A program made the translations under genes and the position numbers. From Maricaulis salignorans (GTDB lineage Bacteria; Pseudomonadota; Alphaproteobacteria; Caulobacterales; Maricaulaceae), in NCBI RefSeq assembly GCF_900103475.1, contig NZ_FNHG01000001.1, forward strand, positions 186,001 to 250,000: 64,000 nucleotides of DNA, given 5' to 3'. Numbering within the stretch: position 1 is the first letter of the stretch; every line of letters begins with the position of its first letter. The notes under the pieces were generated by a model. That model did not search any database. It was not told the origin of the DNA and saw only the letters and a list, made by a program, of their open reading frames with translations. This document shows, one piece after another, positions 52,001 through 62,186 of the stretch.

Positions 52001-54701
52001 CACACCGTCGGCCGACGGCGATGTCACAGTGGATCTCGCGGCAGGCGCCGCGCAGGACCCGAGCGGCAATTCAAGCCTGGCCGCGGCCCAATTTGTCATC
52101 GCGGCCGATGTGACCGCGCCGACAGTGGTGCTTTCGACCGAGTCCGCAGACCCGGTCTCGGGTGCCTTCGCGCTGACCGTGACTTTCTCTGAAGCTGTGA
52201 CCGGCCTGGCCCTCGAGGATCTCGTCGTCGGAAATGGTGCCGCGTCCGAGCTGACCGGTTCCGGCGCGGAATACGCGGTCACGGTCACGCCGGCCGCCGA
52301 CGGTGATGTCACCGTCGACCTTGCCGCCGGTGCCGCCCAGGATGCGGCGGGCAATGACAACACAGCCGCGACGCAGTTCACCATCAGCACCGATGGCACT
52401 GCGCCGACCGTGGTGCTGAGCAGCGATGCCGCCGAGCCGGCGATCGGAGCCTTCACGCTGACGGTAACCTTCTCTGAAGAGGTAACGGATCTGGCGCTCG
52501 AAGACTTCGTCGTCGCCAATGCCGAACTCTCCGATCTGAGTGGCAGCGGCGCGGCCTATGAACTCACGGTGACGCCCACGGCCGGCAGCCCCGTCACGGT
52601 GGATCTGCCCGCGGAGACAGTCATTGATGCGGCGGGCAATGCCAATCTGGCCGCGGAGCAATTCTCCATCATCACCGACAATATCCCGCCAACCCTGGCG
52701 ATTACCTTGCCCGGTGAGGAGACAGAGGGACCCTTCACCGCGAGCTTCACCTTCTCCGAGGATGTCACCGGCTTCGAGGTCGATGACATCACAGCCTCCA
52801 ATGCCGATCTGTCCGAATTCGTGGCGGTCAGTGCGCTGGAATACACCGTGCTGGTCACACCACAGACGATCGGCATGATCGAGATCACGGTCGATGCCGA
52901 ACTCGCGGAAGATGCCGCCGGCAACGGCAATGTGGCAGCGTACGCCTCGATCGACGCCGTGGCGCAGCCGATTGAAGTCGAAGTGGTTCTGGGCAGCGAT
53001 GTCGAGGATCCGACGGACGTCACTGCCACAGCCGCGGTGACCAATCCCGGCAGCCAGCCGGTTCAGTTCCGGACCGAGGCCGATGTGGACTGGCTTGATG
53101 TCGATCCGCTGACCGGCACGATCCCGGCCTTCGGCGAGGTGGAGCTGACCATCACGGTCAATGAACTGGCCAATGACCTGCCGGCCGGCACCTATACCGG
53201 CACGGTAACCGTCATCAATCTCAGCGGCGGCGGTGCCGCGGCCAAGGGGCCCAATGCCGAGACGCGCGCCAGCGGTGACACCATCGTCGTCGCCATCCCG
53301 CTCACCGTCTCGATCGCGGAACGCCGTGGCACGATCCAGCTGGTTTCGACCACGCCGGGCGGTCTCCAGCGTGACGAGACCTTCGTCTTCACCTCAAGCG
53401 ACACCGATCTGGACGCTCTCAGCCTGACCACCCAGGCCGGCTACGCCGCCAGCCCACCGGTGCGCAAACTGCTGGGCACCTATGACGTGATGCAATCAGT
53501 ACCCGCCGGCTGGCGTCTCGATACCATCAGCTGCGTTGGTGACACAGATGGCGGCAGCGTCATCGATCCCGCTGCGGGCCGGGTCGACATCGATCTGGAC
53601 GCCAATGAGGTCATTGTCTGCACCTTCGCCAACACCCGTGATGAGGCAGAGGTCCAGCTGGCGACCCAACGCGCCATCCGCAACTTCATGGTCCGGCGCG
53701 GCGATCGCATTCTCCAGGCCGCACCGGATCTGACCCGGCGCGTCCAGGATCGCGATACGCGCTCGCCCGGCCAGTTTGCCGCTGACATCAATGGCGGAAC
53801 GCGCAATGTGTCGATGGTCGCCAGCCTGTCCGGCATGCGCCACGCCGCCCGCGATGCGGCACCGCAGATGGAGGGTGAGGAGGCTCGTATCGACGAAGCC
53901 GATAACGGCATCGATATCTGGTTCTCGGCGAATTACTCGTCGATCTCCGATGACCGGGCCGGCGACGCTGCCGATAGCGCCTTCGGCCTGGTGCAGCTCG
54001 GGGCTGACTGGATGCTCGGCGAGCAGACGATTATCGGTGTCATGTTCCAGCACGACTGGATGGACGACACAGCCGACGATATCGCCGAACGGGCAGGGGC
54101 CATTCGTGGCGCCCGGATTGAAGGCAGCGGCTGGCTCGCCGGACCCTATCTGGTCCGCGAGATCGGTGACGGCCTCTGGTTCGACGCGACTGCAATGTAT
54201 GGCGAATCCGACAACACGGTCGATCCGCTCGGTCTCTATGAGGATGAATTCACGACTACGCGTTCGCTGGTCCGGATGAACCTCACCGGCGAGTGGCGCT
54301 CGGGTAACTGGCGGGTCCGTCCGACCGCTGGTGTGGCGCATTTCGAAGAGAGCCAGGCGGCCTATACCGACAGTCTCGGCATCGATATCCCGGAACAGAC
54401 CATCGCCATCGGCCGTTTCCAGGCCGGTCCGCAGATATCCTACCGTTTCAACACGCCTTCGGGCGGTTGGTGGGAGCCGAGCGTGGAGCTCACCGGTGTG
54501 TGGGATTATGACGCCGCGCGATTGATGGATGAGGACGGTGGTCTGGTTGGCACAGGCGGAGTTCGCGCCGATGCCCGGCTTGGTCTGCGCGGCCAGCTGA
54601 TGCCGGGAGCCAGCCTTAGCATCGAATCGACCTTCTCGGGTCTGGGCGATGGTGATTTCTCGGCCAATACGGTCCGCGTGGAGCTGCGCTCCAGCTTCTA
54701 G
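49023..54701 (+). CDS. Giant autotransporter adhesin with Ig-like repeats
   Basis: An 1892-residue exported protein. Signal peptide (TAGLVTAMLAAALVAGAG), then bacterial Ig-like repeats from about residue 48 to 1310 of two alternating types: one with ADSFTASLQFNANVRNVDPS and TLTWAVSFSEQL wording, one with APTVVLSS, LTVTFSE and VTVDLAAGAA. A domain resembling BACON (about 1318-1403), a transthyretin-like fold with one Cys pair (about 1433-1540), a linker, and an autotransporter beta-barrel (about 1633-1892, ending VELRSSF) follow. It likely mediates surface attachment. GGGAG 8 nt before the ATG sets the start; the open frame to 48921 is ignored. A rho-independent terminator follows. Confidence 0.85.
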   Translation: MIGFGSAAFGRLVRMCRGTGAKTAGLVTAMLAAALVAGAGLTPGAEASDPAPRLLSTGGPTYTNADSFTASLQFNANVRNVDPSDFEVIGSTATITGWTAVSASYYWAEVSGGDLADMNGEVWVRLKAGQDIESLTGVALTDLAAVSESPITIDNTVPECAFATTAAAPVTDVFTVTMTCTPQAGWSDIIVAFTQSDLVVGNAVVESFSFGGAYTASFTLRPSATGTVTVDLPAGSLYDDASNPNPAAPQFSIAADLSPPTILSIERADPLSETTNEDYLWWLVAFSKPVTGVDETDFSVTGSTATVLTAQSAGGNAWQVRIGGGDLAGLEGIVSLGVSASQDIEDTDGRALVDVTPSGANENYFDVSNTAPVLAHIRRVTSTSELTNATELTWDFQFSSISSGYSLPPEAFRVRNVNVGTIEVERYSVGFYVTASGGDLLTYEGGLYISIEGGPYPDEYGNNLGSYVATGTKETAYTLDRTAPVVEFIIDTDEVEETGQLTLIMLSSERLTGLELDEFIVGNGTASDLRTFGNGYVATITPAGDGLVTVDLAAGAATDIAGNGHAAPEQASYLYDFTPPSVTSVEFVTTGGSPTNSDTLTWAVSFSEQLDNVSEDDFRVAGTTATITSVTQSQPTVYVVEAAGGDLASLNGPVELELGYDSDATDAGGFWLETLAPSGGTDERIVTVDNLGPTPQLSLDDSSGYSSGDFVVNVTFDEVVTGFTAADLTLTNATAAILAQDGDSFSFTISPLAEGEVTIAIAAGVMTDIAGNDSLAGDETLSVAHDLSVPELVSIERAGPTEITDSDTLAWIVTFSEPVINLEESDFALDGTTASFYVRPYGSGGFAGPARAVAAETGPEAYRVVAYGGDLPSLNGVVTLSLLAGNDIADYSGQSLASLTPTGANETTYTLVNDVIAPTVVLSSAETGPVAGAFTLDIVFSESVSRLALQDIVVSNGTASDFSGTALPEENAPRDGTVHAGVEPSQAEYTVTITPSADGDVTVDLAAGAAQDPSGNSSLAAAQFVIAADVTAPTVVLSTESADPVSGAFALTVTFSEAVTGLALEDLVVGNGAASELTGSGAEYAVTVTPAADGDVTVDLAAGAAQDAAGNDNTAATQFTISTDGTAPTVVLSSDAAEPAIGAFTLTVTFSEEVTDLALEDFVVANAELSDLSGSGAAYELTVTPTAGSPVTVDLPAETVIDAAGNANLAAEQFSIITDNIPPTLAITLPGEETEGPFTASFTFSEDVTGFEVDDITASNADLSEFVAVSALEYTVLVTPQTIGMIEITVDAELAEDAAGNGNVAAYASIDAVAQPIEVEVVLGSDVEDPTDVTATAAVTNPGSQPVQFRTEADVDWLDVDPLTGTIPAFGEVELTITVNELANDLPAGTYTGTVTVINLSGGGAAAKGPNAETRASGDTIVVAIPLTVSIAERRGTIQLVSTTPGGLQRDETFVFTSSDTDLDALSLTTQAGYAASPPVRKLLGTYDVMQSVPAGWRLDTISCVGDTDGGSVIDPAAGRVDIDLDANEVIVCTFANTRDEAEVQLATQRAIRNFMVRRGDRILQAAPDLTRRVQDRDTRSPGQFAADINGGTRNVSMVASLSGMRHAARDAAPQMEGEEARIDEADNGIDIWFSANYSSISDDRAGDAADSAFGLVQLGADWMLGEQTIIGVMFQHDWMDDTADDIAERAGAIRGARIEGSGWLAGPYLVREIGDGLWFDATAMYGESDNTVDPLGLYEDEFTTTRSLVRMNLTGEWRSGNWRVRPTAGVAHFEESQAAYTDSLGIDIPEQTIAIGRFQAGPQISYRFNTPSGGWWEPSVELTGVWDYDAARLMDEDGGLVGTGGVRADARLGLRGQLMPGASLSIESTFSGLGDGDFSANTVRVELRSSF

Positions 54702-54734
54702 CGCCGCGTCGCTCGGCGAAGCTGGAACAGAGAG

Positions 54735-54764
54735 AACGGGCGGGCCTGCCGGTCCGCCCGTTTT
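54735..54764 (+). terminator. Rho-independent terminator after the Ig-repeat autotransporter
   Basis: Stem AACGGGCGG (54735-54743) pairs with CCGCCCGTT (54754-54762), with a 10-nt loop and a short T-run (TTTT from 54761). It lies 33 bp after the stop codon and closes a monocistronic unit. Confidence 0.75.
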
Positions 54765-54938
54765 CCTGTGTGCGCCTGTGTGCGCACGTCCGTGGGACGA
54801 TAGCCGAATGCTCCATCGTGGCCGGTCCAGCGTCGACTCCGCGAGCGCAGGCGGGGCCTTTTACCCACCCGCCTTGCCTCCAGTCGCTCACAGCGTGGAG
54901 TTCCTGGCGTCAGCTGATCCGGTGGGCAAGGGTGCCGC

Positions 54939-56537
<1,599 letters not shown>

Positions 56538-56546
56538 CCTGTCTCC

Positions 56547-58538
56547 TCAGACTTCGGCGAGTTCATTTCCCAGAGCCGTTTTCAACGGCTCCAGCCAGGG
56601 TTCAAAACGGCGCCATTGGGCGACGCCTTGCTTGTAGATCGGCTGGCGGACCTGCTCGGAAGAGGCCGTACGCACCGCACGTTTGGTATGGTGGAAATCA
56701 AGGCAGGCCTGCTCGAAGGGCAGGCCGCAGAAATCCAGTATCCGCCGGACCTGGGCTTCGACATCGTCGACGACATCTTCGTGATGCACGCGCAGGATCT
56801 GGCCAGGCAGGACCGCGTCCCAATGGTCCATCAAGCGGACATAGGCCTTGTAGTAACGGCCGACTTCCTCGAGCCCGTAGGTGAACTCCTGGCCTTCGGC
56901 GAATAATTGCTTGAAGCCGGAGAAACAGCACGCCATGGCCCCGCGGCGTGCATCGATGATTTTCGCATTCGGCAGGATCAGCTTGATCAGGCCGATATGC
57001 CGGAAATTATTCGGCATCTTGTCGGTGAAGAACGGGGCACCCTGGCGATGGATGCGCGTATTCTCGATATAATCCTCACCAAGCGCGCGCAGCTTGTCGG
57101 CCTCGAGATCATTCAGGACACGCGGATAGAGAGTCCGGTCACTGACCCGCTTGCGGCCGCGCAACCTGTGCGAAAGGGCTAGAATATTGGGCAGTTCCAG
57201 CGTGCCATCGACCTGGCTGTGCGAGGCAAGGATTTGTTCGATCAGGGTCGAGCCGGCCCGCGGCAATCCGACAATGAAGATCGGGTCTGGCGCCGGGCAC
57301 CCGTTGCCGGCCTGTTTCTCGAACATTTCCGATGTGCAGATGCTGGCCTGGGCCTCCAGCTCTTCTTCCATCTGATCTGATTTATAGCGGGTCTGGGCGC
57401 GCTTGAGGTCATTGCCGCGCTCATAATACTCGAATGCCGCAGCGTAATCCTTGCGGTCCTCGAGCGCCTTTCCAAGGGCAAAACACAGATAGATCCGGTC
57501 CTGAAACCCCAGATCAGGACTGGTTTCCTGCGACCGTAATCTGGCCAGTTCATCATCGGAAAAACGGTAGGTCTTGAGATTGGCGAGCGCATACCAGGCA
57601 TCGCCCTGGTCAGGCTTGATCCGCGCCGCCGACTGGTAGGAGGCGATTGCCTCATCCTGCTGGCCCAGCGTCTTCAGGGCATGGCCGCGCGAGGTGAGCG
57701 TAGCGGGGTCTTCCGGCAAGGCTTGAAGGATTGTTTCGAACAGCGCCAGCGCCTTGTCGAAATCACCCGTCTGCATCGATTCAATCGCCAGATGGGACTG
57801 GAATAGCGGATTGTCCGGTTCGCGTTCATGCAGCGCCTTGGCCTGCGCCAGGGCGGCCTCGAACTTCTGTCGTTTGCGCAGCACATCGATGAAGTCCAGC
57901 CGGAGCTGGATATTGTCCGGGTCGAGTTCAAGCGCGGTCTCGAGCAGGAAGTCGGCGTCTTCGAGCACGCCGAACCGTTTCCCGATTTCTGCCAGCAGGC
58001 GCATGCCTTCAATGTTGTGTGGGTGCTTTTGCATGTAGGCGCGGCAGAGTTGCTCGGCTTTCAGCAGTTTGCCTTCGTAAAGAAGGTGGGTGACGGAAAC
58101 GAGGTCCTTGGGCAAACTCTCGAGTCGCCGGGCCTGGGCCTCAACCTGATCGGCTTCTGCGGCGCGGCCGAGTGATCGCAATGCGGCCGCCTGGGCTTTC
58201 CAGCTGGCCAGCAGGGCGGGATTGAACTGGCAGGCCCGTTGGTAGGCCAGCAGCGCGCGTTTGGAATTGCCGCTATCGCGATGCAGGTGTCCCTCTTCCT
58301 GATAGGCGCGGCCAAAATCCGGCGCCATTTGCTTGAGCGCCGCAAGATCGGCAGCGGCGGCAGGAGCGTCTTTCAGATAGCGATGGCAGACCGCGCGCAT
58401 ATAGCGCGCCTCGACGGAAACCGGGTCGGAGTTGATCGCCTCATCCAGCAGGGTGACAGCGTCGCGAAACTCGCCCGCATACATGCGGGCCTGCACGGCC
58501 TGCAGCAGATCGGACTGGGTTTCAGTTTCGTCGGGCAA
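56547..58538 (-). CDS. TPR-containing sulfotransferase family protein
   Basis: A 663-residue cytoplasmic protein. Residues 1-350 are TPR helices (AYQRACQFNPALLASWKAQA; ALFETILQALPEDPATLTSR). The C-terminal half is a PAPS-dependent sulfotransferase fold with the 5'-phosphosulfate loop IFIVGLPRAGSTLIEQIL near residue 418, DKMPNNFRHIG, and the 3'-phosphate site region KIIDARRGAMACC. The start is a TTG at 58538 without a clear Shine-Dalgarno, so it is uncertain. Genes of this type often sit next to TonB-dependent receptors in marine alphaproteobacteria, as here; the acceptor is unknown. Confidence 0.85.
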   Translation of the reverse strand: MPDETETQSDLLQAVQARMYAGEFRDAVTLLDEAINSDPVSVEARYMRAVCHRYLKDAPAAAADLAALKQMAPDFGRAYQEEGHLHRDSGNSKRALLAYQRACQFNPALLASWKAQAAALRSLGRAAEADQVEAQARRLESLPKDLVSVTHLLYEGKLLKAEQLCRAYMQKHPHNIEGMRLLAEIGKRFGVLEDADFLLETALELDPDNIQLRLDFIDVLRKRQKFEAALAQAKALHEREPDNPLFQSHLAIESMQTGDFDKALALFETILQALPEDPATLTSRGHALKTLGQQDEAIASYQSAARIKPDQGDAWYALANLKTYRFSDDELARLRSQETSPDLGFQDRIYLCFALGKALEDRKDYAAAFEYYERGNDLKRAQTRYKSDQMEEELEAQASICTSEMFEKQAGNGCPAPDPIFIVGLPRAGSTLIEQILASHSQVDGTLELPNILALSHRLRGRKRVSDRTLYPRVLNDLEADKLRALGEDYIENTRIHRQGAPFFTDKMPNNFRHIGLIKLILPNAKIIDARRGAMACCFSGFKQLFAEGQEFTYGLEEVGRYYKAYVRLMDHWDAVLPGQILRVHHEDVVDDVEAQVRRILDFCGLPFEQACLDFHHTKRAVRTASSEQVRQPIYKQGVAQWRRFEPWLEPLKTALGNELAEV

Positions 58539-58552
58539 ATTGGTATCCGTGG

Positions 58553-58591
58553 ATAAAACTGGGCGTCCCGCAAGAACACAGGACGCCCAGT
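58553..58591 (-). terminator. Terminator/attenuator between the TonB receptor and sulfotransferase genes
   Basis: A perfect 11-bp stem, ACTGGGCGTCC (58558-58568) with GGACGCCCAGT (58581-58591), and a 12-nt loop. Read on the minus strand it is followed by TTTTATCC. It lies just past the receptor stop and before the sulfotransferase start, so it should reduce sulfotransferase and BCCT expression relative to the receptor. Confidence 0.7.
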
Positions 58592-58624
58592 CTAGGTATT
58601 AGCTAAGCTCAGCCAAGGGCGGGG

Positions 58625-61213
58625 TCAGTACTGGACCCGCACCCGCATGCCCCATGTCCGCGGACGGGCGACGGTGACCCGCTCCCGGTCATAGACAAAG
58701 TTGTTGCTCAACTGGGCGCGTTCGTCGGTCAGATTGTTGACGAAGGCTTCGATGCTCCAGCCATCACTGGTCAGGCCGGTTGAGAAGCTGGCCATGGTGT
58801 AGGCATCGAGCTCAATCTTGTTGATCTCGATGACGTCACTGACGGAGTCACCGGAATAGATCAGCTGTGGCATGACGTGTGCCGTCAGACCATTGTCCAG
58901 CTCCCATTCGTAACGAGCCCGGATATTACCCTGAAAACCCGGAGCAAAGGCCAGTTCCGAGCCGACAAGCACGTCATCGGTGGGGGTCAGGACTTCCGTG
59001 ATCTCGGTGTCGAGCATCGAGAAGGCCCCGGTGACCGTGAGGCCCGGAATATCCCTCGGCGCCCAGGTCACATCGCCTTCAAAACCCCGGATCTCGGCAT
59101 TCGCCGCATTGTCCGAGAAGAAGAGATTGACGATGGACGGATCGAAAATCGTGGTTTGCAGCTTCTCGACATCGACGAAGAAGACATTGCCGTTGAAGCG
59201 CAGCTGGTTGTCCGCCAGGTCGAGCTTCCAGCCGAACTCATAATTGGTCACCTCGTCGCTCTCGAGCGCAAAGGGAACGGTATATCCGCCCGGGCCGGCT
59301 GCGCCGCCTGGACGATTGAGCAGACCGGGGCGGAAGCCCTCGGAATAGGTGGCGTAAAACAGCATGCCATCGCGCGGCGTCCATTGACCGGTCGCCTTGA
59401 AGATGAAGCCATCCGTGCGCGCTGCATCGGGAGCGGCGAGGGCCGCAGCCACCGATGCCGGAATGCCGGCAGCATTCGGATCGGTATAGGTGATGTGATC
59501 CGCCGTGTTGCAGGAGCCGTGGAAGGTCACGGCGCCATCGCCATTATACAGATCGGAAATATCGGTTCCGAATGCATTGGCGTCCGGTTGGAAGCCGTTA
59601 CAGAAGGAGGAGTTGGCGCTGCCCTCGAGATCGACTTCGATATCGTAATAGCGCGTTCCCACGGTGATCGAGAACTGATCGTTCAGATCGAAGCTGGCTT
59701 CACCGAACACGCCCGATTGAACATCGGTTCTCAGAACATCATTGCGGAAAATGACGCCCGCCGGGAATGGGCCCGGATCGGAAATATATCCGGTTGTGAA
59801 GGGATAATTCGGTGAGAAGCCGGTTTGGCCGAACAGCACCGCATTGACCGAGCCAGGATAGGTGAAGTCATTGCGCTCCGCCAGTTCCAGCTCGCTGTAG
59901 AAGCCGCCGAATGTTGCGCGGAACCGGCGATCTTCCGGGGTGTTGAAGCGCAGTTCTTGCGTGAAGACCGTAGTGTCCGTTGATGAATCCACAAACAGAT
60001 TCGGTGCCTGACACGTGCCCGATGGCCCGCCGGCGCCGGGATAGGAGACCGAACCGTCACAGATATAATAGGGCAGGTACTGGCCGACGAAGAGATAGTC
60101 GGAATAATCGACCCGCTGGTTGGTCTGGCGGTCGGTATAGGCGCCCGTATAAACCGCATCGAGCATGCCGAGGCGGCCTTCCAGCGTCCAGGCCGTGTTG
60201 TGGAAGGAGTCTTCCATTTCATCGGCTTCGTAGCGCTGGATTTCCAGATCGCCGAGCTCCGGGTCAGAGAAGAAGACGCCATCACTATCCAGCTCTTGCC
60301 GGGTGTGAGTTACCTGAAGACTGAAATCGGAGTTGATGTCCCACAAGCCGCTGACACGGAAACCCTGATAGGTGGTGTCATTGAAGTCGTCTTCGACCAG
60401 TGCGGCGTTATCCGCGTCGATATAGGTGACGTTCGTCGTGTAATCGGCTCCGGCCTGGAAACCGGCGCGGTTGGCGCTCACTGGAACACCGTTCGCGCGC
60501 ATGGTTCCGGCGGAACGGAAGCGGGCACTTTCAATCGCCGAGCGAGTCCCGGCGACATTGTCGATATATCCACCCTGGTTGTCGTAATAGACCACGCCGC
60601 GCAAGGCAAAGTTCTCGGAGACCGGCAGGTTGATGACGGCTTCGACATTATTGCTCATCTCACCGCCTTCGGTGAATGACATGCCGAAGCTGGCAGATGC
60701 CTCAAACTCACCGATGACAGGGGCATTGGTGATCATCCGGACGGTGCCGGCCTGCGAGCTGGCACCGTAAAGCGTGCCCTGTGGTCCCGGCAGGACCTCG
60801 ACGCGATTGATGTCGGCTGCGTAGACATCGAGATTGCGCCCGGGCTGACCCAGAGGCTGTTCATCGAGATAGAAGGCCACATTCGGAGCCAGACCGGCCA
60901 CGCCGGCTGTGGTGAGGTTTGGCGTCGTCGAAGCAAGGCCGCGAATGTAAATCGTGTTCTGGCCGGGGCCGGAGCCACCGGCGGTCACGCCTGGAAGCTG
61001 CATGAGATAGTCGGTGAAAACATTGACGCGAAGTTCTTCGAGCGTGCTTTCTCCCATCGCGTTGACTGCGATCGGGATCGACTGGGTGCTGGCTTCCCGT
61101 TTTGTCGCGGTCACCGTGATGGTTTCCACTTGCGCCGCAGCAATGCCGGTCGCAACGGCCGCAAGCAGGGCGGATGACAAAATGGTCGTCGTAAGCGCGC
61201 GCTTTTTGAGCAT
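58625..61213 (-). CDS. TonB-dependent outer-membrane receptor
   Basis: An 862-residue receptor: a signal peptide (TTTILSSALLAAVATGIAAAQ), a TonB-box-like ETITVTATKRE near residue 31, plug domain with ITVTATKREASTQSIPIAVN, LPGVTAGGSGPGQNTIYIRG and LPGPQGTLYGASSQAGTVR, and a beta-barrel ending RPRTWGMRVRVQY. The KREASTQSIPIAV wording is typical of Caulobacterales and Sphingomonadales receptors for plant-derived or complex carbon compounds. It is probably co-regulated with the downstream sulfotransferase, separated by the hairpin at 58558-58591. Confidence 0.9.
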   Translation of the reverse strand: MLKKRALTTTILSSALLAAVATGIAAAQVETITVTATKREASTQSIPIAVNAMGESTLEELRVNVFTDYLMQLPGVTAGGSGPGQNTIYIRGLASTTPNLTTAGVAGLAPNVAFYLDEQPLGQPGRNLDVYAADINRVEVLPGPQGTLYGASSQAGTVRMITNAPVIGEFEASASFGMSFTEGGEMSNNVEAVINLPVSENFALRGVVYYDNQGGYIDNVAGTRSAIESARFRSAGTMRANGVPVSANRAGFQAGADYTTNVTYIDADNAALVEDDFNDTTYQGFRVSGLWDINSDFSLQVTHTRQELDSDGVFFSDPELGDLEIQRYEADEMEDSFHNTAWTLEGRLGMLDAVYTGAYTDRQTNQRVDYSDYLFVGQYLPYYICDGSVSYPGAGGPSGTCQAPNLFVDSSTDTTVFTQELRFNTPEDRRFRATFGGFYSELELAERNDFTYPGSVNAVLFGQTGFSPNYPFTTGYISDPGPFPAGVIFRNDVLRTDVQSGVFGEASFDLNDQFSITVGTRYYDIEVDLEGSANSSFCNGFQPDANAFGTDISDLYNGDGAVTFHGSCNTADHITYTDPNAAGIPASVAAALAAPDAARTDGFIFKATGQWTPRDGMLFYATYSEGFRPGLLNRPGGAAGPGGYTVPFALESDEVTNYEFGWKLDLADNQLRFNGNVFFVDVEKLQTTIFDPSIVNLFFSDNAANAEIRGFEGDVTWAPRDIPGLTVTGAFSMLDTEITEVLTPTDDVLVGSELAFAPGFQGNIRARYEWELDNGLTAHVMPQLIYSGDSVSDVIEINKIELDAYTMASFSTGLTSDGWSIEAFVNNLTDERAQLSNNFVYDRERVTVARPRTWGMRVRVQY

Positions 61214-61536
61214 GGCTCTCAGTTACCTCATGATTTTTCTGATTTGAGCTGTTTAGGCGATCCGTCCCGAAATAGCCATATGTATATAGACGTCTAACGA
61301 CCTTCCGAAGTGGCCGTTCGTCACTTGGTGGCCCCCCGAAGCGAAGATAGGCGTTACATTCCGGTAAGATATGGTTCGCGTTGCATTTTTGAGACGAATT
61401 CTGGTGATGATTTCGGGTGCCTCTTTGCTAGTTGAAGGGCTTGGAAAATTCGTTCTCTAAAGACCAGAATGACGAGTTGCGACCGGGGAAAAGGCGGTTA
61501 GGTTTAGGGGCTGGCGGCGGTTGATGGAGACACCGG
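61214..61536. other. Divergent intergenic region between TonB receptor and MarR gene
   Basis: About 320 bp that must hold the leftward receptor promoter and the MarR promoter. A perfect 10-bp palindrome, TAGACGTCTA (61287-61296), lies in a TATATA-containing stretch about 75 bp upstream of the receptor ATG and might be a MarR/TetR operator. Apart from this and an AT-rich patch I see no gene or strong signal. Confidence 0.45.
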
Positions 61537-62043
61537 ATGAGCAGGCAGGATGATGTGCTGATCGCCGTACGCCGGATCGTCCGGGCCGTTGACCTTCATT
61601 CGAAAAAACTGATGAAAGCCAGCGGGCTGACATCGTCACAACGGATTGTGTTGCAGACGCTCTCCCAGAAGGGTTCGGTGACGCCCGGCGTCATCGCACG
61701 GGAGGTTTCGCTCAGCCAGCCGACCGTGACGGTGATCCTCGACCGGCTTGAGCAACGGGGCCTCATCTCCCGGAAGCGTAGCCAGACGGACCGTCGAAGT
61801 GTCCATATCGAGATATGTGATGCCGGTCGGCAAAGCCTGGCCGATGCACCGCCCGCCCTTCAATCCGGTTTCCTGAAATCATTTGGTGAGCTCGCCGACT
61901 GGGAGCAGCAAATGTTGATCGCTTCGCTCCAGCGGCTTGCGGAATTGATGAGCGCGGAAGACGTGGATGCGGCGCCAATTCTCGATGTCGGTGATGTCCG
62001 CCGGACCGGGGCGGGTGAATCCGGTTCCGATCCAAGGGTCTGA
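61537..62043 (+). CDS. MarR-family transcriptional regulator
   Basis: A 168-residue regulator with a MarR winged helix: SGLTSSQRIVLQTLSQKGSV, then IAREVSLSQPTVTVILDRLEQ, RGLISRKRSQTDRRSVHI. The ligand-binding dimer helices flank it, and the C-terminal 25 residues are disordered-looking. GGAG 7 nt before the ATG fixes the start. It is divergent from the TonB receptor gene and could control it (inference). It is separate from nnrS, which follows 141 bp later with its own FNR-type site. Confidence 0.88.
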   Translation: MSRQDDVLIAVRRIVRAVDLHSKKLMKASGLTSSQRIVLQTLSQKGSVTPGVIAREVSLSQPTVTVILDRLEQRGLISRKRSQTDRRSVHIEICDAGRQSLADAPPALQSGFLKSFGELADWEQQMLIASLQRLAELMSAEDVDAAPILDVGDVRRTGAGESGSDPRV

Positions 62044-62145
62044 AACTCAGGTCAGCGAGGGAATCCTGACGCGGCGAACTCCCGTCCAAAGATGCGCGCT
62101 CCGTGACAATGCGTCTCATCGGCATTGTGGTGGTTTTGGCTAGGC

Positions 62146-62186
62146 TTGAGAAATATCAAGTTCACCTGGATCAGAGACACGATAAT
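62146..62186 (+). promoter_or_regulatory. FNR/CRP-type box and -10 element upstream of nnrS
   Basis: TTGAG-AAAT-ATCAA (62146-62159) matches the FNR/DNR consensus TTGAT-N4-ATCAA with one change. GATAAT (62181-62186) lies about 29 nt from the box centre, the geometry of a class II promoter with the box at -41.5. This predicts activation under low oxygen or by nitric oxide, which suits nnrS. The -10 overlaps the annotated ATG, so the true start may lie downstream or the message may be nearly leaderless. Confidence 0.6.
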
